DNA of 64,000 bases from Corticimicrobacter populi (lineage in GTDB: Bacteria; Pseudomonadota; Gammaproteobacteria; Burkholderiales; Burkholderiaceae_B). The stretch covers positions 992,001 to 1,056,000 of the forward strand of contig NZ_QETA01000001.1 in assembly GCF_003123725.1 (NCBI RefSeq), given 5' to 3'. The notes under the pieces were generated by a model. The model saw only the letters and a list, made by a program, of their open reading frames with translations, had not been told where the DNA came from and did no database searches. Below, piece by piece: positions 1-11,209 of the stretch. The number at the start of each line of letters is the position of its first letter. Positions within the stretch are counted from its first letter, which is position 1. The translations under genes were made by a program, and so were the position numbers.

Positions 1-384
1 GAGCCGACCAATAATCCCTACCAGACACTCAGCCTGCCATTCGAATATTTCGTCTCGCGCAAGGCCGCCTTCTTCATGCACAGCATCGGCTACATTGCCA
101 TGCCCGGCGGCTTCGGCACGCTTGACGAACTGTTCGAAGCCATGACCCTGATCCAGACCGGCAAACTACCGGCAGCACCCATCATGCTGGTCGGCAGCAG
201 CTACTGGAACGGCCTGATCGACTGGTTGCGCGAACAACTGCAGACACGGGCGCTGATCGGCCCCAACGATCTCGGGCTGCTTGAAATCGAGGACGACACC
301 GACCGTGTCGTCGAACGCATCATCCAGTTCGCCGGCTGCATCACGCAGGACGCAGGCTCTCGCGAGAGCTGCATCCTGCCCTGA
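1..384 (+). CDS. LOG family protein (cytokinin riboside phosphoribohydrolase-like), 5' end missing
   Basis: The reading frame is already open at base 1, so only the C-terminal 127 residues or so are present. The signature PGGFGTLDELFE (the family PGGxGTxxE motif, which binds the nucleotide phosphate and carries the catalytic Glu) is preceded by an RKAAFF segment, as in LOG/lysine-decarboxylase-like proteins. Characterised members hydrolyse cytokinin riboside monophosphates or AMP in the cytoplasm; the bacterial physiological substrate is usually unknown. The tail ends in a short poorly conserved stretch. The next gene is convergent, only 6 bases away. Family assignment is firm, substrate is not. 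Confidence 0.9.
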   Translation, partial: EPTNNPYQTLSLPFEYFVSRKAAFFMHSIGYIAMPGGFGTLDELFEAMTLIQTGKLPAAPIMLVGSSYWNGLIDWLREQLQTRALIGPNDLGLLEIEDDTDRVVERIIQFAGCITQDAGSRESCILP

Positions 385-390
385 CCGATT

Positions 391-1989
391 TCAGTCGATC
401 CCGCGCGACGTCAGGTATTCGTCGTAGGTGCCGCGGTAATCGACCACTTCGCCACCGGGCATGATCTCGATGACCCGGCTGGCCAGCCCCGACACGAACT
501 CACGATCGTGTGAGACGAAGAGCAGTGTGCCCTGGAATTTTTCCAGGGCGAACTGCAGCGACTCGATGGATTCCATGTCCAGGTGATTGGTCGGCTCATC
601 AAGCACCAGCACGTTGTGGCGACCCAGCATTAGGCGACCGAAAGTCATGCGGTTCTTCTCGCCACCGGAGAGCACATTGACCTGCTTGACGATATCATCG
701 GCCGAGAACAGCAAGCGTCCCAGGCTGGCACGCACGGCCTGGTCGTCGTCTCCGGGTTGGCGATAGTCTTCCATCCAGTCGAACAGGCTGACCTGGCGCT
801 GGAACTGATCCGAGACATCTTGCGCCATATAGCCGCGATCGGCATTTTCCGACCACTTGACCGTGCCCGTATCGGGTGCAAGCTCTTCTGCCAGCAAGCG
901 CAGCAGCGTGGTCTTGCCGACGCCATTGGCACCGATGATGGCAATCTTCTCGCCCGCCTCGATCATGGCCGAGAACGGCCGGATAACGGGCTGGTCATAC
1001 GATTTGGAGATATTCTCGACTGTCACGGCCAGCCGGTGCATGGGCTTGTTCTGCTCGAAACGAATGAACGGATTCTGGCGCGAGGACGGTTTGACCTCGA
1101 TGGTTTCAGCCTTGATCCTATCGATTTGCTTCAGACGAGAAGTCGCCTGGCGCGACTTGGACTTGTTGGCCGCAAAGCGACGCACGAAATCCTGCAGCTC
1201 TGCGACACGTTCCTTGGCCTTGGCATTGTTGGCACTGATCCGTTCACGCGCCTGCGTCGACGCCAGCATGTAATCGTCGTAGGTGCCCGGATAGATGCGC
1301 AGCTCACCATAGTCCAGGTCGGCCATATGGGTGCAGACCTGATTCAGGAAGTGGCGATCATGGCTGATGATGATCATGGTGGACTGGTAGCCGTTGAGCA
1401 CATCCTCCAGCCAGCGAATCGTATTGATATCCAGGTTGTTGGTCGGCTCGTCGAGCAGCAGCACATCGGGATTGGAGAACAGCGCCTGCGCCAGCAGCAC
1501 CCGCAGCTTCCAGCCCGGCGCGATCTCGCGCATGGGCAACTGATGCTGATCCACCGGAAACTCCAGGCCGAGCAGCAATTCGCCCGCCCTGGCTTCGGCG
1601 GTATAACCGTCGTACTCGGCGAATTTCGCCTCCAGTTCGGCGGCACGCATGTAATCATCTTCCGACGCCTCGGGATCGGCATAGATGGCATCGCGTTCAG
1701 ACATGGCCTGCCACATTTCGGTGTGGCCCATCAGTACCACGTCGAGCACGCGCACGTCTTCAAAGGCGAACTGGTCCTGGCGCAGCTTGCCCAGGCGCAC
1801 GCCCGGATCAAGCGAGACGTTGCCGGCGCTGGGCTCGAGGTCTCCGCCGATGATCTTCATCAGGGTCGATTTGCCCGAGCCGTTGGCACCGATCAGGCCA
1901 TAGCGGTTGCCATCGCCGAACTTGGCGTTGACGTTCTCAAAAAGCGGCTTGGGGCCGAACTGTATCGATAGATTGGCGGTGGAGATCAC
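391..1989 (-). CDS. ybiT: ABC-F family ATPase, YbiT type
   Basis: A 532-residue soluble protein with two ABC cassettes and no membrane segments. Walker A motifs are GANGSGKST (about residue 34) and GANGVGKTT (about 354). Walker B sequences end [11 protein letters not shown] and [11 protein letters not shown], and the second cassette has the LSGGEKNR signature. The linker between cassettes (about 240-320) is Arg/Lys/Glu rich, as expected for the ABC-F P-site tRNA interaction motif. Length and sequence match E. coli YbiT (about 530 aa). ABC-F proteins act on stalled or initiating ribosomes. Translation appears to begin at a GTG with a weak ribosome binding site. Confidence 0.93.
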   Translation of the reverse strand: MISTANLSIQFGPKPLFENVNAKFGDGNRYGLIGANGSGKSTLMKIIGGDLEPSAGNVSLDPGVRLGKLRQDQFAFEDVRVLDVVLMGHTEMWQAMSERDAIYADPEASEDDYMRAAELEAKFAEYDGYTAEARAGELLLGLEFPVDQHQLPMREIAPGWKLRVLLAQALFSNPDVLLLDEPTNNLDINTIRWLEDVLNGYQSTMIIISHDRHFLNQVCTHMADLDYGELRIYPGTYDDYMLASTQARERISANNAKAKERVAELQDFVRRFAANKSKSRQATSRLKQIDRIKAETIEVKPSSRQNPFIRFEQNKPMHRLAVTVENISKSYDQPVIRPFSAMIEAGEKIAIIGANGVGKTTLLRLLAEELAPDTGTVKWSENADRGYMAQDVSDQFQRQVSLFDWMEDYRQPGDDDQAVRASLGRLLFSADDIVKQVNVLSGGEKNRMTFGRLMLGRHNVLVLDEPTNHLDMESIESLQFALEKFQGTLLFVSHDREFVSGLASRVIEIMPGGEVVDYRGTYDEYLTSRGID

Positions 1990-2025
1990 TATGCAGGAAT
2001 CCAGTAGGACGAATGGCTAAACCTG

Positions 2026-3039
2026 TCAGTGTACCAAGAAAGGGACGCCCACCCGTATCGCAGCCGGAAAGTCAGCCGGGTCGCCCGAAAACGCCAGCGC
2101 CCGCGCCGTGATATCACCTGCCGCCTCCAACTCGAAAAACTCATGTCCCGGCACCAGTCCATTGTGGTCATGGGCATACTCGGCGAAATAGCCGGACAAC
2201 AGCAGGCGATAGTCCAGCGGCAATCCGGGAACGATCCGCCTGGCCAGGTCAAAGACGATGGTCGTGCAATTGCTGGTCAGGCTATTGTAGAAACGGGGTT
2301 CGCGGCGGATGTCTTCGGCCTCTTGCAGGTAGCCCAACAAGGCCTCGCGCAGGGCACTCGGTGGCATGTCCAATCGGTACATGCGAACGGTTTCACCGCG
2401 CGCATTGGTCCGCACGCGGATGATGTCATTTTCGTCTGCTGCGATCAGCACCACCTCGTACTGGCGGAAAAAGCCGGCAATGGCCGAAAAAGATTCGCCC
2501 TGTTCCTTGCGGATCTCGAGCGAAAACACCAGTTGGCGTCCATCGGCAAAACCAAACGAGACCAGCGTATGCGCAATCGCAGGCCCCATCCAGTACGAGA
2601 GAAACAGGTCGCCCGATACCAGCTCATCCAGATCATACTCGCGGGTTTCCCAGCGCGGGGTATAGTCCGTTTCGCTGCGCCACTCGAAATTGCGCACGTT
2701 GTGCATGATCAATCGATTGCCGTTGACCTCGGCCCAGGTCAGCCGATCCACATCATCGGCCCAGATCCGGTCATGTGAAGGTGCCAGCGTCTGCCACCAG
2801 CCCAGCGTTGCCAGCAAGCCTGCACCTGCCACCAGCCAGATCCTGCCGCGCCAGCGCAACATCCAGGGAGCCATCACGGCAGCCAGACCCAATGCCGCAC
2901 AGACCAGCAGCGCCGGCACACGCCACGGCGACTCGGCCTGAAACCAGAGTGCCAGACCGGCCCAGCCTGCCAGCAGGCAGGCCATGAGCGCCATGACGAC
3001 ACGTCCCGTCCACCGCAACAGACTCCCGAGCCGCTTCAT
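2026..3039 (-). CDS. DUF4105 (Lnb-like N-terminal periplasmic domain) membrane protein
   Basis: A 337-residue protein. The first 100 or so residues hold three hydrophobic segments (LLRWTGRVVMALMACLLAGW, a second around ALLVCAALGLAAVMAPW, a third around WLVAGAGLLATLGW). The rest is a polar, probably periplasmic domain with DUF4105 features: HNVRNFEW, a LSYW segment, SFGFADGRQLVFS and NSLTSNCTT. The conserved NCTT Cys and an upstream His suggest a papain-like fold, but no activity is established. I chose the ATG at 3039 because a GGGGGG run sits 6 bases before it; a TTG at 3060 and an ATG at 3057 overlap the stop of the upstream gene, so translational coupling is likely either way. Confidence 0.8.
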   Translation of the reverse strand: MKRLGSLLRWTGRVVMALMACLLAGWAGLALWFQAESPWRVPALLVCAALGLAAVMAPWMLRWRGRIWLVAGAGLLATLGWWQTLAPSHDRIWADDVDRLTWAEVNGNRLIMHNVRNFEWRSETDYTPRWETREYDLDELVSGDLFLSYWMGPAIAHTLVSFGFADGRQLVFSLEIRKEQGESFSAIAGFFRQYEVVLIAADENDIIRVRTNARGETVRMYRLDMPPSALREALLGYLQEAEDIRREPRFYNSLTSNCTTIVFDLARRIVPGLPLDYRLLLSGYFAEYAHDHNGLVPGHEFFELEAAGDITARALAFSGDPADFPAAIRVGVPFLVH

Positions 3040-3056
3040 GTCATGCCCCCCGATCA

Positions 3057-4760
<1,704 letters not shown>

Positions 4761-4786
4761 CTACAGTCGGGACTTGCCTTCCGACC

Positions 4787-5800
4787 ATGGAGTCGCACCT
4801 CGTGTCTCTCGCCCGCATCCCCTTTTCCGTTCTCGACCTGGCCCCCATCGTCCAGGGACAGACCGCCGCCCAGGCCTTCGACAACAGTGTCAGGCTGGCC
4901 CAGCATGCCGAGCATCTGGGTTTCGAACGCTTCTGGGTAGCAGAACATCACAATATCAATGGCATCGCCAGCAGCGCCACTGCCGTGTTGATCGGTCACA
5001 TTGCGGCACAGACCCGCACGATCCGTGTCGGCTCGGGCGGCGTCATGCTGCCCAACCATGCCCCGCTCATCGTGGCCGAACAGTTCGGCACCCTCGAAAG
5101 CCTGTTTCCCGGGCGAATCGATCTGGGACTGGGACGTGCGCCTGGCACCGATGGCGTGACACAACAGGCCCTGGGCCGTTCGCCACGCAGCGGCCTCGAT
5201 TTTCCGGACCTGCTGGAAGAATTGCGGGGCTATTTTCGCCCTGCCCGCTCTGGGCAACCAGTCCGCGCCGTCCCTGGAGAAGGCCTGGACATTCCTATCT
5301 GGCTGCTGGGCTCAAGCGATTTCAGCGCCCGGCTTGCTGCCGGGCTGGGGCTGCCATTTTCCTTTGCCGGACACTTTTCCCCGGAAGGCATGGCAGCGAT
5401 GCACCTCTATCGCCAGTTGTTCAAGCCATCGGCCACGCTGGCGCGTCCACATGCCATGATCTGTGTCCCGGTCGTGGCCGCAGATACCCATGCCCAGGCG
5501 CAACGCCTGGCCACCACGCAGCAGCAGAAATTCCTGTCCCTGGTGCGAGGCAACCGCCTGCAGTTGCAGCCGCCCGTCGATGACATGGCGGCCTTGTGGA
5601 CGGAGCAGGAAGAATGGGCGGTACGACATCGGCTGGCTGCCGCCATCGTCGGTGATGCTGCGACGGTCGAGGCCGGATTGCAGGATCTGCTCCGGCGAAC
5701 GCAGGCCGATGAGATCATGATCGTCGGGGATTTTCATGACATCAGGGATCGCCTGCGCTCATACGAAATACTGGCGGAAATCAAGGCCCGGCAGGTCTGA
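4787..5800 (+). CDS. LLM class flavin-dependent oxidoreductase (MsnO8-like subfamily)
   Basis: A protein of about 337 residues with the bacterial-luciferase-like TIM-barrel pattern: [10 protein letters not shown] at the N terminus, FWVAEHHN, the [13 protein letters not shown] strand and the [15 protein letters not shown] motif of the single-component subfamily often annotated MsnO8. Such enzymes use reduced FMN and oxygen on unknown substrates. Conserved sequence begins around residue 5; the frame is open further upstream to 4697 but that part looks non-coding. The ATG at 4787 has no good ribosome binding site; a GTG at 4802 preceded by GGAG is an equally good start. It diverges from the TadA fusion. 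Confidence 0.87.
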   Translation: MESHLVSLARIPFSVLDLAPIVQGQTAAQAFDNSVRLAQHAEHLGFERFWVAEHHNINGIASSATAVLIGHIAAQTRTIRVGSGGVMLPNHAPLIVAEQFGTLESLFPGRIDLGLGRAPGTDGVTQQALGRSPRSGLDFPDLLEELRGYFRPARSGQPVRAVPGEGLDIPIWLLGSSDFSARLAAGLGLPFSFAGHFSPEGMAAMHLYRQLFKPSATLARPHAMICVPVVAADTHAQAQRLATTQQQKFLSLVRGNRLQLQPPVDDMAALWTEQEEWAVRHRLAAAIVGDAATVEAGLQDLLRRTQADEIMIVGDFHDIRDRLRSYEILAEIKARQV

Positions 5801-5816
5801 CAGACGGTTGGAATAC

Positions 5817-5861
5817 GCCTCGCCCATGCTGATATGGATATGTGCATTGGCGAGGCATGCT
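5817..5861. terminator. Possible hairpin between convergent genes
   Basis: GCCTCGCC at 5817-5824 and GGCGAGGC at 5849-5856 form an 8-bp perfect stem with a 24-base loop. A short T-rich stretch follows within six bases. It sits between the luciferase-like gene and the convergent lipoprotein gene. The long loop makes this a weak terminator candidate. Confidence 0.4.
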
Positions 5862-5920
5862 TTTCAGGTGCATCGGACCCGGTGTAGCCGGGCCGAGTAC
5901 AGCACCTGCGGCAGGACGGA

Positions 5921-6151
5921 TTATTTGCCGACCTGATCGCCAATAATGCCACCAATCGCAGCACCACCAACCGTACCCAGCACACTGCCCCCGGAGATCA
6001 CGGCTCCCGCCACGCCGCCGATGGCCGCACCGCCAGCCGTGCTTTTCTGCCGCGTATTCATGCTGTCCCAGGAACTGCAACCTGCGGCGGCTACCACGGT
6101 TGCGCCAATCAGCGCCACTTTGCACATACGGATAAGCTTGTCTGTATTCAT
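5921..6151 (-). CDS. Glycine-zipper lipoprotein (OsmB-like)
   Basis: A 76-residue protein. A hydrophobic signal segment (VALIGATVVAAAGC) ends in a lipobox with Cys29 or so, so it should be lipidated. The remainder is a glycine-zipper pair (GGAAIGGVAGAVISGG, then GGAAIGGIIGD) like OsmB and related small outer-membrane or periplasmic lipoproteins. The start at 6151 is set by AGGAG seven bases upstream; the frame stays open further upstream but that part does not look like protein. OsmB-type proteins are stress-induced; function here is unknown. Confidence 0.88.
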   Translation of the reverse strand: MNTDKLIRMCKVALIGATVVAAAGCSSWDSMNTRQKSTAGGAAIGGVAGAVISGGSVLGTVGGAAIGGIIGDQVGK

Positions 6152-6438
6152 GATGATGCTCCTGAATGAAGGCAAACACGGATAAATGATTGCACTAGGG
6201 GACTCATGATGACAAACTTTTGCCGCACAAATGTAACAACAGGCGCTACACATACAACCGGATATTGGTTGAAGAATGTGCTCAAGAGACACACTGTATA
6301 AAGAAAATCCGCGCACCTGCACGCCAAAAATAAATTGTAATGTATGATCACAATTAAATTATGTGGGCCATAGCCGGGCTCAACCGGACCGCCTGAGCAT
6401 GCTTGCCAGTCGGGTGCCTCTCCCGAGAGATTCATACC

Positions 6439-9015
6439 ATGTTGCAAGCCGCCCCATCCATTGCCACGCGCGCAGTATATTCGCTGGCACATCTGGCGGC
6501 GCTGGACCGCGTCATGGCGATTGCCGAATTCGATGCCCACGGGGTACTCCAGCATGCCAACGACAATTATCTCGATCTGCTGGGCCTGACGGCAGAGGCC
6601 GCGGCAGGCCGTAGCTACGTCAGTTTCTGCCTGCCCGCATTCGTGGCGTGCGGCGACTATGATCGACTCTGGAACAAGCTGTTGTCCGGCCAATCCCACT
6701 CCGGCCTGGCGGAACGACGCCGCAACGATGGCCGCCATTGCTGGCTTGAAACCACCTACATTCCCCTGCCCGACGAAAATGGGCAAATCCTGCGCATACT
6801 CAAGGTCGCGACCGATATCACCCAACGCATCGAGCACGAACGGGAACAACAGAAGAGTCTGCACTTGCTGTCACTGGTCGCCGATGCCAGCGATGCCGCT
6901 GTCATGATTACGGACAGCGCTTCCGAAGTCGTCTACATCAATAGCGGTTTTACGCGCATGTTCGGCTGGAATCTCGAAGAGATCCGCCAACGCAGCGCGA
7001 TTCCTTTGCTGGCACCGAATCTCGACGATGAATATGCGCAAAACTACCGATCCACCTTGCGCAACGGCAATTCTATCGAGCGAGAAGAATTGCTGACCAG
7101 CAAGGATCGCCAGCGCTGCTGGGCCAAGATTTTCAGCAACCCCATTTTCAACAGCGATGGCAACTGGCAATACACCATCACGGTACTGACTGACATCACG
7201 ATCGCCAAGGTCCATGAAATGCTGCAGCGGCAGACCCTGGAACACATGGCACGCGACCGTCCCCTGACAGAAGTGCTGGAAACCATCTGTCACGAAGTCG
7301 AACGTATCGCACCCGAACTGTGCGCCTCTATCCTGGAGGTCGACGAACAGGGCAAACTCCATCCTCTGGCCGCGCCCAGCCTGCCGGCAGACTATTGTCA
7401 GGCGCTGGATGGTCTCTCCATCGGTCCCTGCGTTGGCTCTTGCGGCACCGCCGCCTGGCTCAACGAGGCAGTCAGGGTCGACGATATCGCCACGGACGCG
7501 CGCTGGGAGCCCTATCGTGGCCTGGTACTGCCATTGGGACTGACAGGTTGCTGGTCGACACCGATTCGCAACAGCATGGGGCGCGTGATCGGCTCTTTCG
7601 CATTCTATTTCCGACGGCCTCGCAATGAGGCTTCGATCCTTCTGCACCAGCGCCTGGTCGATGCCTGCACACATCTGTGCGCACTGGCATTGGAGCGAGA
7701 GCATAGCCGTACCCGCATCCGGCAACTGGCTTTCTACGATGAACTGACCGGCATGCCCAACCGCAATCTGCTGCATGCCAAGGCAGACCAGAGCATTGCC
7801 GCTGCAACACGCGACCGCACATCCCTGGCTGTGCTGTTCATCGACCTCGACCGCTTCAAGCAGATCAATGATTCGCTGGGACACCCGGCTGGCGACGAGG
7901 TACTTCGCCAGATTGCAGGACGACTGCAACGCAACCCCGATTTCGATATCGAAGGCCGTCTGGCCGGAGACGAATTCATCGTCGTGTTGCCTCGGCAGAG
8001 TGTGGAACAGACTACGCTGATCATCGAACGCATTCAGGCAGCATTGGCGGAACCCATATCGGTAGCCGGCACAACACTTTCCATTTCAGCCAGCGTCGGA
8101 GTGGCCATGTTTCCAACCGACGGTCATGACATGGAAACACTGCTCCATCGTGCAGATATCGCCATGTACCAGGCCAAGCGCAGCGGTCGCGGCCACTGCA
8201 GCTTCTACAGCAGCGAGATGAACCAGCTCGCCCAGGAACGCATGGCGCTCGAAAGCGCACTACGACAAGCATTGGAAAACGGACAGTTGCACCTGAACTA
8301 CCAGCCACAGATCGAAATGTCGACCGGCAAGCTGTATGGTGTGGAAGCACTGGCCCGCTGGTCGCATCCCGAGCTGGGCGATATCTCCCCTGCGCGCTTC
8401 ATCCCTCTGGCAGAAGAATGCGGCCTGATCGCTGATCTCGGCCGTTGGGCAGTCGGAGAGGCATGCCGCCAGTTGGCGCAATGGCGCACCAAGGGACTGG
8501 CCATTCCTGCAGTCTCGGTCAATCTGTCTCCAACCAGCTTTCACAACCTCGAATTGCCCAGCATCATTTCCAACACGCTGCAGCAGCACGCGCTCAAGCC
8601 CGAAGACCTGACGCTGGAAATCACCGAAAACATCCTGCTGGATACCAATCCCGGCACAATGAAGACGATTTCCGAAGTGCAGGCTCAGGGTGTGCGCCTG
8701 TCGATGGATGACTTCGGCACGGGCTACTCGAGCCTGAGCTACCTGCGTCGCCTGCCCATCTCGGAGCTGAAGCTCGACCGCAGCTTTGTGGCCGACCTGG
8801 AAAACGACGAAGCCGCTCAGGCACTAAGTCGTGCCATCCTGGGCATCGGCCAGAGCCTGCGCCTGACTGTCGTCGCCGAAGGTATCGAGACTCAGGCGCA
8901 GAACCTGATGCTGCGCGAACAAGGCTATCCCGTCGCCCAGGGCTACCTGTTTTCCAGGCCCCTGGCACCATCGGACCTGGAATGCTGGTTGGCGGAGCGC
9001 GTCGTGACACACTGA
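6439..9015 (+). CDS. PAS-PAS-GAF-GGDEF-EAL cyclic-di-GMP signalling protein
   Basis: About 858 residues. Two PAS domains (about 20-130 and 140-255), a GAF domain (about 265-420), a GGDEF domain (about 430-590) and an EAL domain (about 605-850), the same order as E. coli DosP. The GGDEF motif reads AGDEF and the sequence where an RxxD inhibitory site would lie reads PDFD, so product inhibition is unlikely. The EAL domain looks active (YGVEALARW, ENILL, MDDFGTGYSSL, KLDRSFV, AEGIE). Prediction: mainly a c-di-GMP phosphodiesterase, possibly bifunctional, with a sensory PAS; heme binding cannot be judged. I chose the ATG at 6439 over an upstream TTG at 6403. Confidence 0.92.
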   Translation: MLQAAPSIATRAVYSLAHLAALDRVMAIAEFDAHGVLQHANDNYLDLLGLTAEAAAGRSYVSFCLPAFVACGDYDRLWNKLLSGQSHSGLAERRRNDGRHCWLETTYIPLPDENGQILRILKVATDITQRIEHEREQQKSLHLLSLVADASDAAVMITDSASEVVYINSGFTRMFGWNLEEIRQRSAIPLLAPNLDDEYAQNYRSTLRNGNSIEREELLTSKDRQRCWAKIFSNPIFNSDGNWQYTITVLTDITIAKVHEMLQRQTLEHMARDRPLTEVLETICHEVERIAPELCASILEVDEQGKLHPLAAPSLPADYCQALDGLSIGPCVGSCGTAAWLNEAVRVDDIATDARWEPYRGLVLPLGLTGCWSTPIRNSMGRVIGSFAFYFRRPRNEASILLHQRLVDACTHLCALALEREHSRTRIRQLAFYDELTGMPNRNLLHAKADQSIAAATRDRTSLAVLFIDLDRFKQINDSLGHPAGDEVLRQIAGRLQRNPDFDIEGRLAGDEFIVVLPRQSVEQTTLIIERIQAALAEPISVAGTTLSISASVGVAMFPTDGHDMETLLHRADIAMYQAKRSGRGHCSFYSSEMNQLAQERMALESALRQALENGQLHLNYQPQIEMSTGKLYGVEALARWSHPELGDISPARFIPLAEECGLIADLGRWAVGEACRQLAQWRTKGLAIPAVSVNLSPTSFHNLELPSIISNTLQQHALKPEDLTLEITENILLDTNPGTMKTISEVQAQGVRLSMDDFGTGYSSLSYLRRLPISELKLDRSFVADLENDEAAQALSRAILGIGQSLRLTVVAEGIETQAQNLMLREQGYPVAQGYLFSRPLAPSDLECWLAERVVTH

Positions 9016-9098
9016 AGCCATGCTTGGCAGTGCCACTACCGGCCGCCTGCTGTTACTTGCCTCCCTGAGACCCAAGTGACAATCGACAGCGCCGGCAG

Positions 9099-10043
9099 TC
9101 ACGCCGCCAGCCGTGCTCGCAGGTAGCTTTCCACATCGATGGTCTCAAGACCATTGCGTGCGTTGAACGTCCCTGCCTTGTCCCACCACATCCCGTCGCC
9201 CAGTGCAAAGGCTGCCCGATAACGCGTCATCACATCCTCGGGGGAGGATTCCAGGTCGGCGCGCAACCTGTCCAGGGTCAACAGTCGCCTCTCGAACACG
9301 ACCCCCGTGACGCGCTCGACAACCTCGGCCAGTTGCCCGTACGAAAGTGTGTCTCCTGCCAGATAGACCACCTCATTGGCAATGCGCGGTCGGGCAAGCA
9401 GGATCTCTGTAGTCAGCCTGCCGATATCTTCGGGCGTGGTCACGGTGACCTTTGTCTTCCAACTGCCCAAGCCATGGATGGCTTTGCCGTCGAGATCCAC
9501 GACACCAAAATCCGGCTCAAACAGGAAGCTCGTGAACATGCCGGTCGAAACGATGACCCACTCGGTTGCATCCTGCCCTCGCAGCAGTTGCCGGACCTCG
9601 AACTGCTCATCAAAGACGGGCTGGCCGCTGCCACGTCCAACGACATCGTAATCGACGCCGAATTGCCATGGAAAGTACCGCTGCACACCCGCCGCCAATA
9701 CCGCCCTGCTGATCCGAAGCTGAGTTCCCGGACCAGCAACGAAGCCCGTGCAGTTGAACACGGTACGGTACTGCGCGAACAATACCTCCAAGGCTTGCGC
9801 ATCGCTCGATAGATCAAAACCCAAGACCGCCACGCCCAGCTCGCGCAGTTCCGCCAGATTAGCCGCACCTTGCGCCGAGGGATGACTGATCGTGCCTGGA
9901 GACACAAGCACAGTCAATGTTGCCTGCACTGCGCGGGCCCGTGGAGCCAGCGCACGCAAGACAGCCATACCAAGCTGCCCTGCGCCCAGGATGAGCATAT
10001 TATGCAGCGCCTGTTGTTCGTCATTGATTTGTTGATTATTCAT
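9099..10043 (-). CDS. NmrA/isoflavone-reductase-like NAD(P)-binding protein
   Basis: A 314-residue atypical short-chain dehydrogenase. The dinucleotide motif GAGQLGMAVLRAL lies near the N terminus, followed by FNCTGFV, YFPWQFGVDY and VSTGMFTSFLFEP, typical of NmrA-like aromatic alcohol reductases. These are cytoplasmic NADPH-dependent reductases or redox sensors. The ATG at 10043 follows an AAGG with 8-base spacing; two earlier in-frame starts extend to 10085. It diverges from a LysR regulator 156 bases away, which probably controls it. The substrate is unknown. Confidence 0.85.
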   Translation of the reverse strand: MNNQQINDEQQALHNMLILGAGQLGMAVLRALAPRARAVQATLTVLVSPGTISHPSAQGAANLAELRELGVAVLGFDLSSDAQALEVLFAQYRTVFNCTGFVAGPGTQLRISRAVLAAGVQRYFPWQFGVDYDVVGRGSGQPVFDEQFEVRQLLRGQDATEWVIVSTGMFTSFLFEPDFGVVDLDGKAIHGLGSWKTKVTVTTPEDIGRLTTEILLARPRIANEVVYLAGDTLSYGQLAEVVERVTGVVFERRLLTLDRLRADLESSPEDVMTRYRAAFALGDGMWWDKAGTFNARNGLETIDVESYLRARLAA

Positions 10044-10199
10044 TTTCCGGCCCTTTTTCATTTGAGTGCCGCTATCTTGCACCAAGATCCTCTGTGAATT
10101 ACATCCTGGAAAAACACTTTATTATTTGAATAAATGCAATAATCATATAACTATGCGCGATCTTCACTGCGCACCAGAACCCCTAACCGGAGCGCCCGC

Positions 10200-11105
10200 A
10201 TGGACCGATTTCAGGCCATGGAAACCTATGTCCGCGTGATCGAGGCAGGCAGTTTCAGGATGGCTGCAGAAACAATGCACGCCTTGCCCTCCACGGTGAC
10301 GCGAACGATCAAGGAACTCGAAGCTCACCTGGGCATCCGTTTGCTGAACCGGACGACACGGGCCTTGAGCGTCACGGACGCAGGACTGCGCTACTACGAC
10401 AGTTGCAAGGCCATCCTGCGTGATGTGCAGGCGGCAGAAGGCGCAACCGCCCTGCAGACAGGCATACTTCGAGGCAACATCCGGATCAGTGCGACCCCCT
10501 CGCTTGCCAAAGGCTTCATCATTCCGGCGCTCTGGCGCTTTGCGGAGCGCCATCCGGGCATCGATCTCGATTTCGACCTGAGCGATGCCACGCTCGATGT
10601 CATCCAGCGTGGCATCGACTGTGCCATCAGGACCGGAGTCTTGCCGCCCTCGCGCCTCATTGCCCGCCAGATTGGCTCATTCCAATGGTATGTCTGCGGT
10701 TCGCCTGGCTATTTCGAACGGCACGGCACACCATGCGATCTCGACGCGCTCAGGTTGCACAGGGCTGTTGGTTACGTCAACAGCCAGACAGGCCGCTCGA
10801 TGGCCTGGTCTTTTCTGGAAGGCGGAGACACAAAGCGCATCGACATGATCGAGCATGTCCGCGTGAACGATACCGACGCCTATGTCTGCGCCTGTACGGC
10901 AGGCCTGGGGCTGATCCGCGTCGCCAGCTATATGGTGCACGGGCTGCTTGCCGAAGGCCGCCTGGTCAGAGTGCTGGGCGATATTGACACGCCCCGGGAA
11001 CCGATCTCCATCGTGTATCCGCAAAGCCGGCATCTTTCGCCGGCGATTCGTGCCTTTATCGACTGGTGCATAGACCGGATAGGGAAAGAGGCGCAGCACT
11101 GGTAG
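10200..11105 (+). CDS. LysR-family transcriptional regulator
   Basis: A 301-residue protein with an N-terminal winged helix-turn-helix (FQAMETYVRVIEAGSFRMAA, then LPSTVTRTIKELEAHLGIRL) and a C-terminal periplasmic-binding-protein-like effector domain (TPSLAKGFIIPAL, GIDCAIRTG, AGLGLIRVASY). Divergent from the NmrA-like gene with a shared AT-rich promoter region at 10086-10160, the usual arrangement for a LysR regulator and its target. A strong terminator follows. Confidence 0.92.
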   Translation: MDRFQAMETYVRVIEAGSFRMAAETMHALPSTVTRTIKELEAHLGIRLLNRTTRALSVTDAGLRYYDSCKAILRDVQAAEGATALQTGILRGNIRISATPSLAKGFIIPALWRFAERHPGIDLDFDLSDATLDVIQRGIDCAIRTGVLPPSRLIARQIGSFQWYVCGSPGYFERHGTPCDLDALRLHRAVGYVNSQTGRSMAWSFLEGGDTKRIDMIEHVRVNDTDAYVCACTAGLGLIRVASYMVHGLLAEGRLVRVLGDIDTPREPISIVYPQSRHLSPAIRAFIDWCIDRIGKEAQHW

Positions 11106-11135
11106 CCATCGATGCCCCAGGTGCCGTCCGGAAAC

Positions 11136-11168
11136 AAAACGGCGCAACCAAAAGGCTGCGCCGTTTTT
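11136..11168. terminator. Bidirectional rho-independent terminator
   Basis: An 11-bp perfect stem, AAAACGGCGCA (11136-11146) with TGCGCCGTTTT (11157-11167), extended by an inner CC/GG pair. A-tract on one side and T-tract on the other make it usable for the lysR gene (+) and the lpdA operon (-), which converge here. Confidence 0.92.
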
Positions 11169-11209
11169 CTGCTGCATGACAGGTGCCGCGCAGCTTTCCG
11201 ATGGCAAGC

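Noticed and set aside
757-1971. A 404-codon plus-strand frame opposite the ABC-F gene, and a 545-codon one at 3063-4700 opposite the TadA fusion
   Set aside because: Both mirror real genes and show no family motifs.
6333-6355. CRP-like dyad (AATTGT...ACAATT) before the PAS-GGDEF-EAL gene
   Set aside because: Half-site spacing is one base off the CRP arrangement and the left half is degenerate, so it is not called a CRP site.
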